Assembly (NCBI RefSeq): GCF_026261605.1
Contig: NZ_CP102486.1
Span: 3,596,001 to 3,660,000 of the forward strand
Direction: 5' to 3'
From: Dechloromonas sp. A34
GTDB taxonomy: Bacteria; Pseudomonadota; Gammaproteobacteria; Burkholderiales; Rhodocyclaceae
Length of the DNA: 64,000 nucleotides
Part shown: piece by piece, positions 26,501-33,642 of the stretch
Numbering within the stretch: the stretch's first letter is position 1
Layout of the letters: each line of letters begins with the position of its first letter
Translations under genes and position numbers: made by a program
Notes under the pieces: generated by a model
The model's database searches: none
What the model saw: only the letters and a program-made list of their open reading frames with translations
Told to the model about the DNA's origin: nothing

Positions 26501-27562
26501 TCAAAGGGCGCGGAACAGCGGGCTGCGCACTTGTTGGGCATCGGCCGCGGAAATGAACTTCTCGGTATAGATGTCGCGCTCGAAGAGCCGCCCCTGCATC
26601 AGGGTCGCGATGCAGGCTTCGATCATCAGCGGCGGCCCGCACAGATAGGCCTTGTTGCCGCGAAAATCGTTGTCGAAATGGCCCTTGGCCGCGTCGTGGA
26701 CAAAGCCTCGGAAACCGCTCCAGCCGCTGGCCTCGGGTTCGTCCGAGAGGGCCGGCACATAGCTGAAGTTCGGATGCTTTTCGGCCAGGGCGAGAAACTC
26801 GTCGTGGTAGTACAGCTCGTCGCGGTGGCGCTGGCCGTAGACCAGCGTAATCGGCTTGGCGAAGCCCTCGGCCAGCAGGTCGAGGATCATCGAACGCGGG
26901 CTGGACAGCCCGGAGCCACCGGCCATGAAGATCACCGGCAGGTCGGCCGATTTCTTGACGAAGAAACGGCCATAGGGGCCGGTGATGGCGATCCGCTCGC
27001 CGAGCTGCAGCCGTTCATGGACGTAGGTCGTGCCCTGCCCGCCCGGCACGATGCGGATGTTCAGCTCGATTTCGCCGGCTGCCGACGGCGGGCTGGCCAC
27101 CGAGAAGGCCCGGCTGCCGATGCCATCCGGCAGTTCCAGGTTGATGTACTGGCCGGCCTGAAACCGCATGCCGGCCGCGCCGTCGAGCCTGAGCCAGACG
27201 CCCTTGATGGTCGGCGTCAGAGTCTCGATGCGGCTGACGACGCCGGCGAAGTCGCGCACCGGCAGGTTTTCGGCATCCGGGTCTTCCTCGATCTCGGCCT
27301 CGATGACCAGGTCGCTCTGCGCCGTGGCGCAGCAGGCCAGGCACTTCTGCTCCTCGCGTTCGAAATCCATCAGCGCGAAGCTCGAGGCCTCGCCCTGCTC
27401 GACCTCGCCATCGACGACCTGCACCTTGCAGGTCGCGCACAGGCCGTGGCAACAGGCGTGCGGCAGATAGATGCCGGCGCGCAGGGCGGCGTCGAGGATG
27501 GTCTGGCCATCCTCGATTTCGATGGTCTGACCGAGCGGCTCGATGGTCAGTTCGTAGCTCAT
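26501..27562 (-). CDS. dmpP: phenol hydroxylase reductase component
   Basis: 353 aa, exactly the DmpP length. The N-terminal plant-type [2Fe-2S] domain has ligands Cys37, Cys42, Cys45 and Cys77 (ACCHGLCATCKV ... KCLACCA). FAD- and NAD-binding domains follow (RAFSVASPP, ITGPYGRFFVKK, FMAGGSGLSSPRSMI). It transfers electrons from NADH to the diiron oxygenase DmpLNO. It ends the hydroxylase block. Confidence 0.96.
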   Translation of the reverse strand: MSYELTIEPLGQTIEIEDGQTILDAALRAGIYLPHACCHGLCATCKVQVVDGEVEQGEASSFALMDFEREEQKCLACCATAQSDLVIEAEIEEDPDAENLPVRDFAGVVSRIETLTPTIKGVWLRLDGAAGMRFQAGQYINLELPDGIGSRAFSVASPPSAAGEIELNIRIVPGGQGTTYVHERLQLGERIAITGPYGRFFVKKSADLPVIFMAGGSGLSSPRSMILDLLAEGFAKPITLVYGQRHRDELYYHDEFLALAEKHPNFSYVPALSDEPEASGWSGFRGFVHDAAKGHFDNDFRGNKAYLCGPPLMIEACIATLMQGRLFERDIYTEKFISAADAQQVRSPLFRAL

Positions 27563-27575
27563 TGCGCTGCCTCCT

Positions 27576-27932
27576 CTATGCTGCTGCCAACAGGGTGTTC
27601 AACCCCGGCGTCGTGAAATGCAGCTGTTCCTTGTGCACGATGCCGTTCTCGGCCAGGGTGGCCGCGAAATCAGGCTGCCAGGCCGACTTGCCCTTGCGCC
27701 ACTCGACCTGGGTCAGATCGACGGCGCCGGCATCCGGGTCGGCCTGCATCAGCGGCTTGACGACATTGGCCAGCAGGTCGGCGAAGCGCATGCCCGGCTC
27801 GACGACGAGCATGAAGGGAGTGGCGAACAGCAGGTGCTGCTCCCAGTTCACATAGACGATCTGCTTGCCGTGAAAGTTGGCGACCACGTCGCGCGGCACG
27901 CCGACATAGGGTTTGGTTGAAGTCACTGCCAT
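27576..27932 (-). CDS. dmpO: phenol hydroxylase subunit (DmpO, P4)
   Basis: 118 aa (DmpO 119), with the family start VTSTKPYVGVPRDVVANFHGKQIVYVNWE. It is the small gamma-type subunit of the (LNO)2 hydroxylase dimer and lies between dmpN and dmpP in the conserved order. Confidence 0.94.
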   Translation of the reverse strand: MAVTSTKPYVGVPRDVVANFHGKQIVYVNWEQHLLFATPFMLVVEPGMRFADLLANVVKPLMQADPDAGAVDLTQVEWRKGKSAWQPDFAATLAENGIVHKEQLHFTTPGLNTLLAAA

Positions 27933-27962
27933 TTTTGTCTCCTGATCTTGTCTGCGTCGGAA

Positions 27963-29483
27963 TTACTGGTTGCTTTTGGCCAGATCGCGCCAGGCGTCGA
28001 AATTCTTCTGGTCCTCGGAACCGTCGAAATCGCCGTTGTCCTTGCCGGGCACCAGGCTGACCCACTCCATCCAGGCCGCCAGGTCGCCGTTGATCGGTTC
28101 CTGGAACAGTTGCGGCATCGGCAGCCAGGCCTCGACGTACTTCTCCGGCTCGTTCTCGAAGATGTGCTGGCAGCCTTCGGAGCAGAAGTGGTACTTCTCG
28201 CCCTGGTAGTCGACTTCGCGCTGGGTCAGGCGGGTCGGATCGTCCGGCTCGGTGAACACGGTCGGGATCTGGCAGGTCTGGCACAGTTTGGCGAGGCCCA
28301 TGTTGTGGAACGGGGTGCCGGCTTCCTTGAGCTTCTTGAGGTGTTCCCAGCGCGGCCGGTAGTACTTGTCGAAGGTCGTCGGATACTTCTTCGACAGCCA
28401 GGCCATGTCGTCCTCGGACGGAATCCAGCTGTGGAAAGTGGTGCCGAAGTTGTACTGGTAGAGGGCCAGCATGAACTGGTGCGACATGTGGTCGAGCGCC
28501 TTGCCGGCGTCGTCCCAACCCTTGGGCGGACGGATGCCGTAGCGGGCGAGGTCCTTGAACAGCGCGCCGCCGTTCTCGATGCCGTAGATCTCGAAGGCCT
28601 CGCGCCAGGACATGACGCGCTTCGGCAGCATGTAGTCCATCATCGTGCCGACCACGCCGAGCAGGCGGAAGCCGCGCCAGAACCACTTGTCGATCCAGTT
28701 CTGGACAATCGGCAGATTGGCCGGGTCCTGTTCCAGCATGAACTTGATGCACTCGAGGCCGAGCGTCATGTGACGGGCTTCGTCGGACTGCGCCGAGAAG
28801 CCGAAGGTCACCGTCGCCATGTCGCCGTTGTAGGCGGCGCCGGACATGAAGGGCACGAATAGCAGGTTGGTCAGCACGTACTCGAAGCTGAAGCCGATGG
28901 CGATCATGAATTCGAAGGGGCCGGCCGACATCGCGTCGTCGAAGAAAGAGCGCGGCAACGAGCAGTACCACATGCGGTCGCGGGCATCGGCGAAGCCGTG
29001 GAAGCCGTTGTAGAACTTGTTGTAGTTCGACAGCGCGTGGATCTGCGTCTGGGCGTGGCGGATTTCGTCGATCGCCTGCATCTGGCAGGCCACCTGGGTG
29101 CCGACCCCGGGGAACTCGCGGCCCATGCGGGCAAAGCCCTTGCCGGCGGCGTATTCGCCCGGGCTGATGGCCTGCAGGAAGATCTTCAGGGCGCTCAGGT
29201 AGCGGGCATCGGTAATGTGCAGGTGGCCGTTGTTCTGGGCGTGGGCGTCGATGATCGCGTAGAACTTGCGCTCCTTCTCGGCCTGGTATTTCCAGTAGGA
29301 ATCCATGGTCAGGCGGAATGGGTCTTCCCACTTGTCCCAGTCGTGGATCTTGATCCCTTCATACTTGGTGTAGGGATAGATTTCGTCCTTGTTCTGGTAA
29401 GTCGGCTCCCAGCCGAGGTCGCGGGTCAGCAGGCGGTATTTTTCCTTGAGGCCCAGTTTCTTCTTGGCGGTTTTCATGTCCAT
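27963..29483 (-). CDS. dmpN: phenol hydroxylase large (alpha) diiron subunit
   Basis: 506 aa (DmpN 517). Catalytic subunit of the soluble diiron monooxygenase that turns phenol into catechol. The two carboxylate-histidine iron motifs are DEIRHAQTQIHAL and SDEARHMTLG. The C-terminal part has a YHS-like zinc/metal region with CQTCQIPT and YHFCSEGCQHIFE. It forms the core with DmpL and DmpO. Confidence 0.96.
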   Translation of the reverse strand: MDMKTAKKKLGLKEKYRLLTRDLGWEPTYQNKDEIYPYTKYEGIKIHDWDKWEDPFRLTMDSYWKYQAEKERKFYAIIDAHAQNNGHLHITDARYLSALKIFLQAISPGEYAAGKGFARMGREFPGVGTQVACQMQAIDEIRHAQTQIHALSNYNKFYNGFHGFADARDRMWYCSLPRSFFDDAMSAGPFEFMIAIGFSFEYVLTNLLFVPFMSGAAYNGDMATVTFGFSAQSDEARHMTLGLECIKFMLEQDPANLPIVQNWIDKWFWRGFRLLGVVGTMMDYMLPKRVMSWREAFEIYGIENGGALFKDLARYGIRPPKGWDDAGKALDHMSHQFMLALYQYNFGTTFHSWIPSEDDMAWLSKKYPTTFDKYYRPRWEHLKKLKEAGTPFHNMGLAKLCQTCQIPTVFTEPDDPTRLTQREVDYQGEKYHFCSEGCQHIFENEPEKYVEAWLPMPQLFQEPINGDLAAWMEWVSLVPGKDNGDFDGSEDQKNFDAWRDLAKSNQ

Positions 29484-29497
29484 CTTGTCTCTCCTTC

Positions 29498-29767
29498 TCA
29501 GCTGTTCCAGCGCAGGGTCAGGGTGTCTTCATCCTCTTCGACGTTGCCGGAAAGGGTGATCAGGTTGACGTTCAGTTCCTGGAGGTCGTAGGCGCGGCCC
29601 AGTTGCTCCTCGATGGTGTCGCGGCGGACGGTCAGGCTGCCCGGGGCATCGATCTTGACCATCGCCGGCTGGCGATTGACGGTGCAGTCGGGGTTGTCGA
29701 TGACGATGGCGTCGATGATCGGACGGGTATCTTCGTTGGCTTGCAAGGCAATGAATACGGTCGACAT
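29498..29767 (-). CDS. dmpM: phenol hydroxylase effector (regulatory) protein
   Basis: 89 aa (DmpM 90). Cofactor-free coupling protein of the MmoB/DmpM family (FIALQANEDTRPIIDAIV, NVNLITLSGNVEEDEDTL). It binds the hydroxylase and tunes substrate access. It lies between dmpL and dmpN. Confidence 0.94.
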   Translation of the reverse strand: MSTVFIALQANEDTRPIIDAIVIDNPDCTVNRQPAMVKIDAPGSLTVRRDTIEEQLGRAYDLQELNVNLITLSGNVEEDEDTLTLRWNS

Positions 29768-29776
29768 GGCGCTCTC

Positions 29777-30769
29777 TCAGATCTCGATACCGGTTTTAAT
29801 CAGGCGCGCCTTGAGGGCGGCCATTTCTTCACCTACCACCTCTTCGGCGGCGCTGCCCAGGGCCAGGCGGGCGACGGGCAGCAGGGCGGCGGCGGCCCGC
29901 GCCCCCCACTTCGCACACCACTCCTGCAAGACCTCGCGGTTGTGCCCGGATTCGGCGGCGGCCGTCTTCAAGACGGCATCGATCCACTTGCGCGTCTCGT
30001 CGTGCCAGTCGTTCATGAACTGGGTCAGCATGGCGATGGCCGAAGCACCGCCCGACGACAGGTAGCCATCGACGATGCGCTCATAGACCAGCGGGTAGAG
30101 CAGACCGTCGAGCGCCAGGTTCTGGGCGACGAACAGTTCGAACGGGTCGCGGACGACCAGGCAGTCCTCCAGGTAGCGGCGCAGCGGCTGCCAGGCCTCG
30201 TCTTCCAGCCAGGCCTTCTTGCCGTCGTCGAGCGCTTCGGTATCACCGAGCAGCAGGCCGATGCGCGACAGGTACTGGGCGATACCCAGGTTGTCCATGG
30301 CGTGGAACATGCAGGCCTGGGTGAAGATCGCGGCGTAGCCGTAACCGCAGACGAAGGTGTTGTTCTGGTTGGCGCCCCAGGCCGCATGGCGCAGCGGGAC
30401 CAGCACCTTGAGGGCGGTCTGCTTCAGGTCTTCGGGAATCATCTCGGCCAGGCCACGGCTTTCGACGAAGCTGAAGTTAGCCTCGGTCGTTTCCTGCTGC
30501 CGGGCGCGGGCCAGGGTGTAGGTGTTGTAGTAGAACTGGCGCGGGTCCTTCAGCGCGTACCAGTCGGCCATGACGATGCGCGTGATCGACTTGTCGTAGA
30601 TCAGCTGGTCGGGATCCCAGGTCGGGCGATAGTGCAGGTTTTCGGTCGCCTGGATGTCGTAGCTGCCTTCCTGGTAGCGCGATGCCGGCTTGTCGCCGAA
30701 ACGGCGGACCAGGTGATCGAAGGCCTGCCGTTGCGGCTGGATGCTGACCGTACGTAAATCAATTTGCAT
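29777..30769 (-). CDS. dmpL: phenol hydroxylase beta subunit
   Basis: 330 aa (DmpL 331). Diiron-oxygenase beta subunit, same fold as DmpN but without the metal ligands; family blocks include NLHYRPTWDPDQLIYD and VMADWYALKDPRQFYYNTYTL (here split by single residues). It scaffolds the hydroxylase dimer. Confidence 0.95.
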   Translation of the reverse strand: MQIDLRTVSIQPQRQAFDHLVRRFGDKPASRYQEGSYDIQATENLHYRPTWDPDQLIYDKSITRIVMADWYALKDPRQFYYNTYTLARARQQETTEANFSFVESRGLAEMIPEDLKQTALKVLVPLRHAAWGANQNNTFVCGYGYAAIFTQACMFHAMDNLGIAQYLSRIGLLLGDTEALDDGKKAWLEDEAWQPLRRYLEDCLVVRDPFELFVAQNLALDGLLYPLVYERIVDGYLSSGGASAIAMLTQFMNDWHDETRKWIDAVLKTAAAESGHNREVLQEWCAKWGARAAAALLPVARLALGSAAEEVVGEEMAALKARLIKTGIEI

Positions 30770-30818
30770 AATAAGTCTCCAAGCTGTCGCCAGACATTGC
30801 AGCGAACAGCGTCGTTAA

Positions 30819-31097
30819 TTATTTGAAGCGGGTGCCGGTGGCATCCGACAGGCGCCAGTCCCAGTCGCCGGTCGGCAGGCCGTCGGCGGGACGCGCCGGC
30901 AGCATTTCCACCTGCTGACCGGTGCAGAACTCGGCGAAGTCGTCGCGGGGCAGGATCAGCTCGACGAAGATCTCCGGCTCGCCGATCGCGAACTCGAATT
31001 CGACGAAGCCGTTGGCCCGCTCGCCGAGCTTGCGGACGAAGCGACGCCGGCTGTCGATTTCGGGCCGGTTGCCCGGAGTGGAAGCGGCGGATGCCAT
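30819..31097 (-). CDS. dmpK: phenol hydroxylase assembly protein
   Basis: 92 aa, the DmpK length. Known DmpK is not needed for catalysis but helps insert iron into the apo-hydroxylase. Recognisable parts are RRFVRKLGERANGFVEFEF and the C-terminal DWDWRLSDATGTRF. It sits 5 bp after dmpB; in the classic operon dmpK is the first gene. Confidence 0.9.
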   Translation of the reverse strand: MASAASTPGNRPEIDSRRRFVRKLGERANGFVEFEFAIGEPEIFVELILPRDDFAEFCTGQQVEMLPARPADGLPTGDWDWRLSDATGTRFK

Positions 31098-31102
31098 GGG
31101 GC

Positions 31103-32035
31103 TCAGCTGACGACGGTCAGGAAGGTTTCGTGCAGCTTGCGCTGCGGATAGTCGAGGCCCTGGCCGAAGTTGTCGAAGGTCCAGGTCAGCGGCTCCTTGT
31201 AGTCCGGATACGGCTGGTAGCCGCCCATGAAGGTCTCGAAGCGGTTGCCCGACGGGTCCCAGGCGTAGATCGTGCAGCCGCGCGTCACGCCGTGTCGGGT
31301 CGGGCCGATGTCGACCGGCACCTTGTTGTGGGACATGATGTCGCCGGCACGCAGCACCTCTTCCCAGGTTTCCATCAGGAAGGAGCAGTGGTGCAGCTTG
31401 CCCGGCTCGGGGTACTCGGCGAAGGCGATGTCATGCACCTTGTGCGAGCAGGACAGCCAGATCGCCAGGTTGGCCGTACCCTCGGGGTTGAGGACGCGCT
31501 CGACGAGGTAGAAGCCGAGGACCTCGGTGAAAATCTTCTGTACTTCCGCGACATTCGGGCCGTAGAGCAGCGCATGGTCGAGGCGCACCGGTGCGATGCC
31601 GCGCTCCGAGTCCGGCGTCCAGGCAGTCGGATTGACCAGGCCGCAACCGTTGCCGATGGTGGACTTTTCCCAGTAGAGCTCGATCAGATGGCCGCTCGGC
31701 AATTCGAAGCGAACCCGCTCGCCGGTTTCCAGCATTTCGCCGGCCGGGATGCGCTCGGTCTTCAGGCCGTAGGCCTGCAGGTCGGCGTCGAGCTTGTCGA
31801 GCGTTGCCTTGTCGAGCACCTTGAAGCCGAAGAAATCGAGGCCGGCGCGGTCGGCCTGGCGCAGGATGACGCTGTTGTGATCGCGTTCGTCCCAGCATTT
31901 CAGATACACCCGGCCCTGGGCGTCGCGGCCGGTTTCCACCAGACCCATCACGTCGCGATAGTGACGCACGCCCTCTTCCAGATCGAGCACGCGAATCTGT
32001 GCATGTCCGGGACGCAAAACACCTGTCATTGCCAT
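31103..32035 (-). CDS. dmpB: catechol 2,3-dioxygenase
   Basis: 310 aa (XylE/DmpB 307), extradiol ring cleavage of catechol to 2-hydroxymuconic semialdehyde. Fe(II) ligands: His154 (RLDHALLYG), His216 (GKLHHCSF) and Glu267 (NRFETF). Second-sphere residues His201, His248 and Tyr257 are present. Unlike in the pVI150-type operon, it lies before the hydroxylase genes, directly after the dmpQ-like ferredoxin gene. Confidence 0.96.
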   Translation of the reverse strand: MAMTGVLRPGHAQIRVLDLEEGVRHYRDVMGLVETGRDAQGRVYLKCWDERDHNSVILRQADRAGLDFFGFKVLDKATLDKLDADLQAYGLKTERIPAGEMLETGERVRFELPSGHLIELYWEKSTIGNGCGLVNPTAWTPDSERGIAPVRLDHALLYGPNVAEVQKIFTEVLGFYLVERVLNPEGTANLAIWLSCSHKVHDIAFAEYPEPGKLHHCSFLMETWEEVLRAGDIMSHNKVPVDIGPTRHGVTRGCTIYAWDPSGNRFETFMGGYQPYPDYKEPLTWTFDNFGQGLDYPQRKLHETFLTVVS

Positions 32036-32081
32036 TGTCTAGTCTCCTCGTTATAAAAATGACGGCAAAAAATGAACCAAA

Positions 32082-32402
32082 CTACTTTCCTGCTTCCTGC
32101 TGCAGTACCGAGCGCCTGATGCCGCCCAGCACCTTCAATTCCAGATCGCTGTCCGGAAAAATCCGGCAGGCTAGAACCCGTCCTTGCTGCTGATCCGCTT
32201 CACTGATCTGCGACCGGCTCATCGCCTTGTGGGCGAAAGACCCGGACAGCACCTCGATCCGGCAGACGCCGCAAGCTCCGCCGCGACACCCGGCGGGGAT
32301 GCCCCGGCGCCCGATCTGGACCATGCCTTCGAGCACCGACTGCGCCGAATCGCAGGGGAAACACTCGCCGGTTTCGGCAATCCGCACCTTGAACATCGGC
32401 AT
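32082..32402 (-). CDS. dmpQ: chloroplast-type [2Fe-2S] ferredoxin (DmpQ/XylT-like)
   Basis: 106 aa with cluster ligands Cys39, Cys44, Cys47 (GCRGGACGVC) and Cys79 (VLACRIFP). XylT and relatives re-reduce the iron of catechol 2,3-dioxygenase after oxidative inactivation, and the gene lies just before dmpB. The ATG at 32402 has AGGAGA five bases upstream; the next Met (32396) is less well spaced. It is the first gene behind the sigma-54 promoter. Confidence 0.9.
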   Translation of the reverse strand: MPMFKVRIAETGECFPCDSAQSVLEGMVQIGRRGIPAGCRGGACGVCRIEVLSGSFAHKAMSRSQISEADQQQGRVLACRIFPDSDLELKVLGGIRRSVLQQEAGK

Positions 32403-32448
32403 GCTTTCTCCTTTCCGGCCCGTACTGAATTGCACTATGGTCAACTAA

Positions 32449-32466
32449 TTGCACAGACTGTGCCAA
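32449..32466 (-). promoter_or_regulatory. sigma-54 (-24/-12) promoter of the phenol operon
   Basis: On the minus strand TTGGCACAGTCTGTGCAA has GG-N10-GC exactly and matches TGGCAC-N5-TTGC(A/T) closely. It lies 47 bp before the dmpQ start codon. The DmpR-type activator at 18541-20304 is the expected partner. I could not see a convincing TTGANC-type upstream activator repeat within 120 bp; it may be degenerate or further upstream. Confidence 0.85.
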
Positions 32467-32567
32467 TGCGATAACAGACTGATTTAATTACATTATTACT
32501 AGCGCATCGAGCAAATACGGCGCTGTTTTTAGTTTTTTATAAAATGCAAATGATGTGATTGATAAAT

Positions 32568-33605
32568 TTATAAACCTGGCTGCGGCACCAGGTTCGCAAT
32601 GCGCGTATAGAGGCGCTTGAATCCGTCATCGAGATCGGCATCGAAACGCGGGTCGCCATTGGCTGAAAACGCCGCATGGATCGCCGCCCAGTCCTCGTCG
32701 GTCAGGTGCTGGCAGGCGGCCGGCAGAATGGTGTTTTCCTCGAGGTTCATGTGTTCCCACTGCGCCTCGGCGAAGGCATTGACCGCCGTCGCGACGGCGG
32801 CCAGCGAACCGCCGCCGGCCGCGCCATCCCGGACATGGCGATCGATGGCCTGCTGCATGGCCCGGATCAGGCCATCACCATCGGCATGCTGGGTGCGCAG
32901 TTGCGCGATGGCTGCGTCGAAATCGGCAGTTCGCGCACTCAACAACCGGAACAGATAGGCATCTTCCTTGGGGTGGTGCAGGCGCTCGGGAAAGGATTCG
33001 ATGTAGTGGATCATCGTCCGCGCCAGCGTCACATCGAACGCCGTGCGGCCGGCCACCGCCTCATCGACCAAATGCAGAAGCCCGCGCACCACGGCCGCCA
33101 GCGAGCGGTGCTCGTCCTGGATGATGGCCAGCGCAGCCTGCTTTTCCCGATCCGGCTGGTTGCTTTCGATGGTCGCGACGAGCACCGGAAGCGCGGTGCC
33201 GGCCAGTACCTTCTGGGTCTGCGAGCCCTGCACCAGGCCGCGCAGTCCCTTGTGTCCGTGCGAGGCCATGAAGATCAGGTCGCAGCCCAGTTCTTCGGCT
33301 GCCGCCAGGATGGCCGCGGCCGGGCGGTCGCTGTTGCGGATCAGCGTGGCGCAGGGCACGCCCCGGGCCTTGGCCGCCGCTTCGGCTTTTTGCAGCAGGC
33401 CGCGCGCTTCGCCGGCCAGGTTGTCGGCATAGGCTTCAGGCGCCACCGTCCGTTGCAGCGCCCCCTGCCCGGTCGCCGCGTAGTCGGCCCGCGCCGTGAA
33501 GAAGGTGATGCGGGCGCCCAGCGCCAGCGCGAAGGGAACGACCCGGGAAACGATTTCGGTGGCCAGCCCCGAGCCGTCCAGGGGAACCAGGAGATGCTTG
33601 TACAT
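32568..33605 (-). CDS. UspA domain fused to a hemerythrin-like domain
   Basis: 345 aa. Residues 1-147 are a universal stress protein domain (YKHLLVPLDGSGLA; GHKGLRGLVQGSQTQKVL is the ATP-binding end). Residues about 160-330 are a hemerythrin/HHE domain with LHHPKEDAYLF, QHADG and HMNLEENTILPA supplying histidines and glutamates for a diiron or oxygen/NO-binding site. Start 33605 follows GAGAGG. It lies between the MMPL gene and the phenol operon promoter. An oxygen- or redox-linked stress role is inferred from the domains. Confidence 0.88.
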   Translation of the reverse strand: MYKHLLVPLDGSGLATEIVSRVVPFALALGARITFFTARADYAATGQGALQRTVAPEAYADNLAGEARGLLQKAEAAAKARGVPCATLIRNSDRPAAAILAAAEELGCDLIFMASHGHKGLRGLVQGSQTQKVLAGTALPVLVATIESNQPDREKQAALAIIQDEHRSLAAVVRGLLHLVDEAVAGRTAFDVTLARTMIHYIESFPERLHHPKEDAYLFRLLSARTADFDAAIAQLRTQHADGDGLIRAMQQAIDRHVRDGAAGGGSLAAVATAVNAFAEAQWEHMNLEENTILPAACQHLTDEDWAAIHAAFSANGDPRFDADLDDGFKRLYTRIANLVPQPGL

Positions 33606-33642
33606 GTGAACCTCTCGCAAAGATCAGCGGGTGATGAAGCGC

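Noticed and set aside
32467..32570. Upstream activator repeats for the DmpR-type regulator
   Set aside because: Only weak partial matches to TTGANC/GNTCAA-type repeats could be found, not enough to annotate.
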